Assembly (NCBI GenBank): GCA_035649895.1
Contig: DASRIS010000120.1
Location: forward strand, 1 to 42,004
Length of the DNA: 42,004 nt
Reading direction: 5' to 3'
Source of the DNA: DASSUC01 sp035649895
GTDB lineage: Bacteria > Actinomycetota > Actinomycetes > Mycobacteriales > Micromonosporaceae
Shown: positions 40,143 to 42,004 of the stretch, piece after piece
Position numbering within the stretch: the stretch's first letter is position 1
How the letters are laid out: every line of letters starts with the position of its first letter
Program-made: the position numbers and the translations under genes
Notes under the pieces: model-generated
The model's input: only the letters and a program-made list of their open reading frames with translations
Told to the model about the DNA's origin: nothing
Database searches by the model: none

Positions 40143-42004
40143 ATGACGACAGTGGCCCCCGGTAACGCTCTGAACGAGGAGCGGCGCTGGGTGAGCGTGC
40201 TCTTCGTGGACATCGCGGGCTACACCGTGCTCGCCGCAAGACTGGACCCGGAGGACGTCCGCGCCCTTCAGCAGGAGTACTTCCGCCGGGTCCACCGGGT
40301 GGTCCGCCGCTGGGGCGGGATCGTGGAGAAGTACATCGGTGACGCGGTGCTCGCGGTGTTCGGCGCGCCGCGCTCCGACGAGCACGACGCGTACCGGGCC
40401 GTGCTGGCCGGGATGGAGATCCAGGCGGTGCTCGCCGGCCTCACGCTCGCGGACGGGTCCCCGGTGCGGGTCCGGGTCGGCATCGCCACCGGTGAGGCGG
40501 TCGTCGACCTCGCCGCTGCCCGCGACGGCGGGCAGGCACTGGTCTGCGGCGACGTCGTCAACGTCGCCGCGCGCCTGCAGGCGCATGCCGAGGCGGACAC
40601 CGTCGTCGTGACCGCCGCAACCCGTCGCGCCACCGCACCACTCGTGCGCTACCAGGGGCTGCCAGCGCTCGTCCTGGCCGGCAGGCCGGCCCCGGTGGCG
40701 ACCTGGCGGGCCCTGGGCGTCGAGCCACGCCCGGCCGCGCGGTGCGGCGCACCCGTGACCGGCCGGGAGGCCGAGCTGGCAACGGTGGCCGGGCAGCTCA
40801 CCCGCGCGCTGCGCGGGCATACCCCGGCGCTGGTGCCGGTGGTGGGACCGGCTGGCAGCGGGAAGTCGCGGCTGGTCCGGGAGCTGGCGGCCCGGGGCCT
40901 CGGCGCCAGCGCCGGCGAGCCACAGTGGTGGGTCGGCCGCTGCCCGCCAGGCCCGGCCGGTCCCTATGCGCCGATCGCAGACCTGGTCCAGGCGCAGGCA
41001 GGAGTGCGCACCACCGACGACGCCGGTGCTGTGCGCCGCAAGCTCGCCCGGTGGGCCGGCGCACTGGTCACCGCGGCCGAGCTGCCACCCGTACTCGATG
41101 CCCTGGTCGGCCTGGTCACCCCGCCGCCCGGCCCGGGCGACCCGCCCGGGCCGGCGCGCGGGACCACTGCGGACGGCGCGACCGAGCAGGCGCTGCTCCA
41201 CCTCCTGCGCTCCGCCGCCCGGCAGCCGCTCGTCCTGGTCATCGAGGACCTCCACCTCGCCGACACGGCAACGACCCGCCTGGTACGGAGGCTGCCGGCG
41301 GCCGCGTCCCGCCTGCCACTTGCGGTCGTGGCCACCCACCGGCCCGACCCGCGCCTCGACGGCAGCCTGGGCGCGGCGGTGGCGCTCGGGCCGCTGTCCA
41401 CACAGGAGACCCGTCGGCTGCTGTGCCACCTGCTGGCAGGTGCCGGACAGGCCACCGGTCTCGCCGACCGGCTTCTCCCGCTGGTGGGCGGGAACCCCGG
41501 CTACGCCGAGGAGTACGTCCGGACGCTGGCCGAGCAGTACCCGCCGGACGGGCAGCCCGTCGACGGGAACCTGCCGGTGCCCCCGCGTGTACGCGGCATC
41601 GTGTCGGCGCGGCTTGGCGGCGTGGAGCAGCCGGACCGCACGGTTCTTCAGGCAGCCGCGGTCCTGCGCGACGCGGTGTGGCCGGAGGCGGTCGCCGCCC
41701 TGCTCGACATGGGCGTGGCCCAGGCGGGCGCGGCGCTGTCCCGGCTCGAGCGCCTCGGCCTGCTCGTCCAGCGGCAGCCTGAAGCCGTCCCGGGCCGGCC
41801 GCGGTACGAGTTCGCCGAGGCAGTGGTCCAGCAGGTCGTCTATGTGCAGCTGCCCCGTGCCGCGCGCGGCTGGCTCCACCGCCGGGCGGCCGAGCGGCTC
41901 CCGGCAGACCTGGTCCGGCGCTGCCACGACGTGGACGTGCAGCGGGCCGGGCACTGGCTCGCCGCATCTGCCCTCGCCCCCGTACTGCACCAGGACGGGC
42001 AACC
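40143..42004 (+). CDS. Class III adenylate/guanylate cyclase fused to an AAA ATPase (3' end outside window)
   Basis: The frame from ATG 40143 is open to the end of the window (620 codons). Residues 15-190 form a class III cyclase catalytic domain: metal-binding Asp23 (LFVDIAGYT) and Asp67, base-contacting Lys63 (VEKYIGDAVLAVFG), and GDVVNVAARL with Asp137, Asn140 and Arg144. The Lys/Asp pair is typical of adenylate rather than guanylate cyclases, so cAMP synthesis is likely. From residue 205 an ATPase domain follows (TGREAELATVAGQL, P-loop GPAGSGKS at 235-242, Walker B LVLVIEDLHLAD). The architecture is that of large actinobacterial cyclase/AAA/TPR regulators; a TPR or LuxR end would lie outside the window. 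No good ribosome binding site is visible. Confidence 0.88.
   Translation, partial: MTTVAPGNALNEERRWVSVLFVDIAGYTVLAARLDPEDVRALQQEYFRRVHRVVRRWGGIVEKYIGDAVLAVFGAPRSDEHDAYRAVLAGMEIQAVLAGLTLADGSPVRVRVGIATGEAVVDLAAARDGGQALVCGDVVNVAARLQAHAEADTVVVTAATRRATAPLVRYQGLPALVLAGRPAPVATWRALGVEPRPAARCGAPVTGREAELATVAGQLTRALRGHTPALVPVVGPAGSGKSRLVRELAARGLGASAGEPQWWVGRCPPGPAGPYAPIADLVQAQAGVRTTDDAGAVRRKLARWAGALVTAAELPPVLDALVGLVTPPPGPGDPPGPARGTTADGATEQALLHLLRSAARQPLVLVIEDLHLADTATTRLVRRLPAAASRLPLAVVATHRPDPRLDGSLGAAVALGPLSTQETRRLLCHLLAGAGQATGLADRLLPLVGGNPGYAEEYVRTLAEQYPPDGQPVDGNLPVPPRVRGIVSARLGGVEQPDRTVLQAAAVLRDAVWPEAVAALLDMGVAQAGAALSRLERLGLLVQRQPEAVPGRPRYEFAEAVVQQVVYVQLPRAARGWLHRRAAERLPADLVRRCHDVDVQRAGHWLAASALAPVLHQDGQ

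Noticed and set aside
40122..42002. Minus-strand open frame of 626 codons at the window end
   Set aside because: Antisense to the cyclase/AAA gene, whose catalytic motifs are unambiguous.
1..42004. tRNA or rRNA genes
   Set aside because: No cloverleaf with a convincing T-loop or rRNA-like conserved segment was noticed by eye; a tRNA scan would be needed to exclude them fully.

Overview
The window is very GC-rich DNA with GC-biased third codon positions, many GTG starts, several apparently leaderless genes, AfsR/SARP-type giant regulators, an F420-type luciferase-like oxidoreductase, MMPL and MmpS-like proteins and a CGNR zinc-finger regulator. This points to a filamentous or related actinomycete (Actinomycetota); the genus cannot be fixed from the sequence. 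No rRNA, tRNA, CRISPR array or replication origin was recognised. The content is mostly accessory: regulators, transporters, secreted proteins, lipid-activating enzymes, one insertion sequence and several decaying genes.

Layout. 1-1966: the end of a WD40 protein, then a convergent AAA ATPase of the Archaeal-ATPase/DUF234 type whose GTG start lies next to three 16-bp iterated palindromes. 1972-5964: a minus-strand pair, acyl-activating enzyme then MMPL exporter. 6215-10010: a PhnB-like VOC protein, a scrap of an MFS transporter, and a MarR/GbsR regulator divergent from a two-gene ABC exporter, with a palindrome between them. 10184-13133: a small membrane protein, a 1470-bp IS1634-like element with intact ends and a broken transposase, and an LLM oxidoreductase whose stop codon lies in the target duplication. 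13269-18115: a secreted CHAP protein divergent from a 1041-residue SARP regulator, followed by an MmpS-like protein. 17848-21416: an EamA transporter divergent from a CGNR regulator, then a GH3 enzyme. 21502-24447: a double CMD protein, a C5-epimerase-type gene with a displaced 5' end and a frameshifted membrane protein.

24448-28613 holds a non-coding stretch with interlocked inverted repeats (a possible H-type pseudoknot), then a 1260-residue fusion of a fatty-acyl-AMP ligase and an acyl-CoA dehydrogenase-like domain. 28675-32869: a secreted three-repeat protein divergent from a second SARP-type regulator. 32952-34221: a glyoxalase-like protein and the remains of a large secreted hydrolase. 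34390-36216: a galactose-oxidase-like radical copper oxidase with all metal ligands but no signal peptide. 36626-39980: an unknown protein, a histidine kinase and a NarL/LuxR response regulator, preceded by a DosR-like palindrome. 40143 to the end: a class III cyclase/AAA regulator that runs off the window.

Two themes recur. Both SARP-type regulators are divergent from a gene for a secreted protein, which suggests local control. The region also carries many short tandem duplications, with periods divisible by three inside genes, and several single-base frameshifts or internal deletions.
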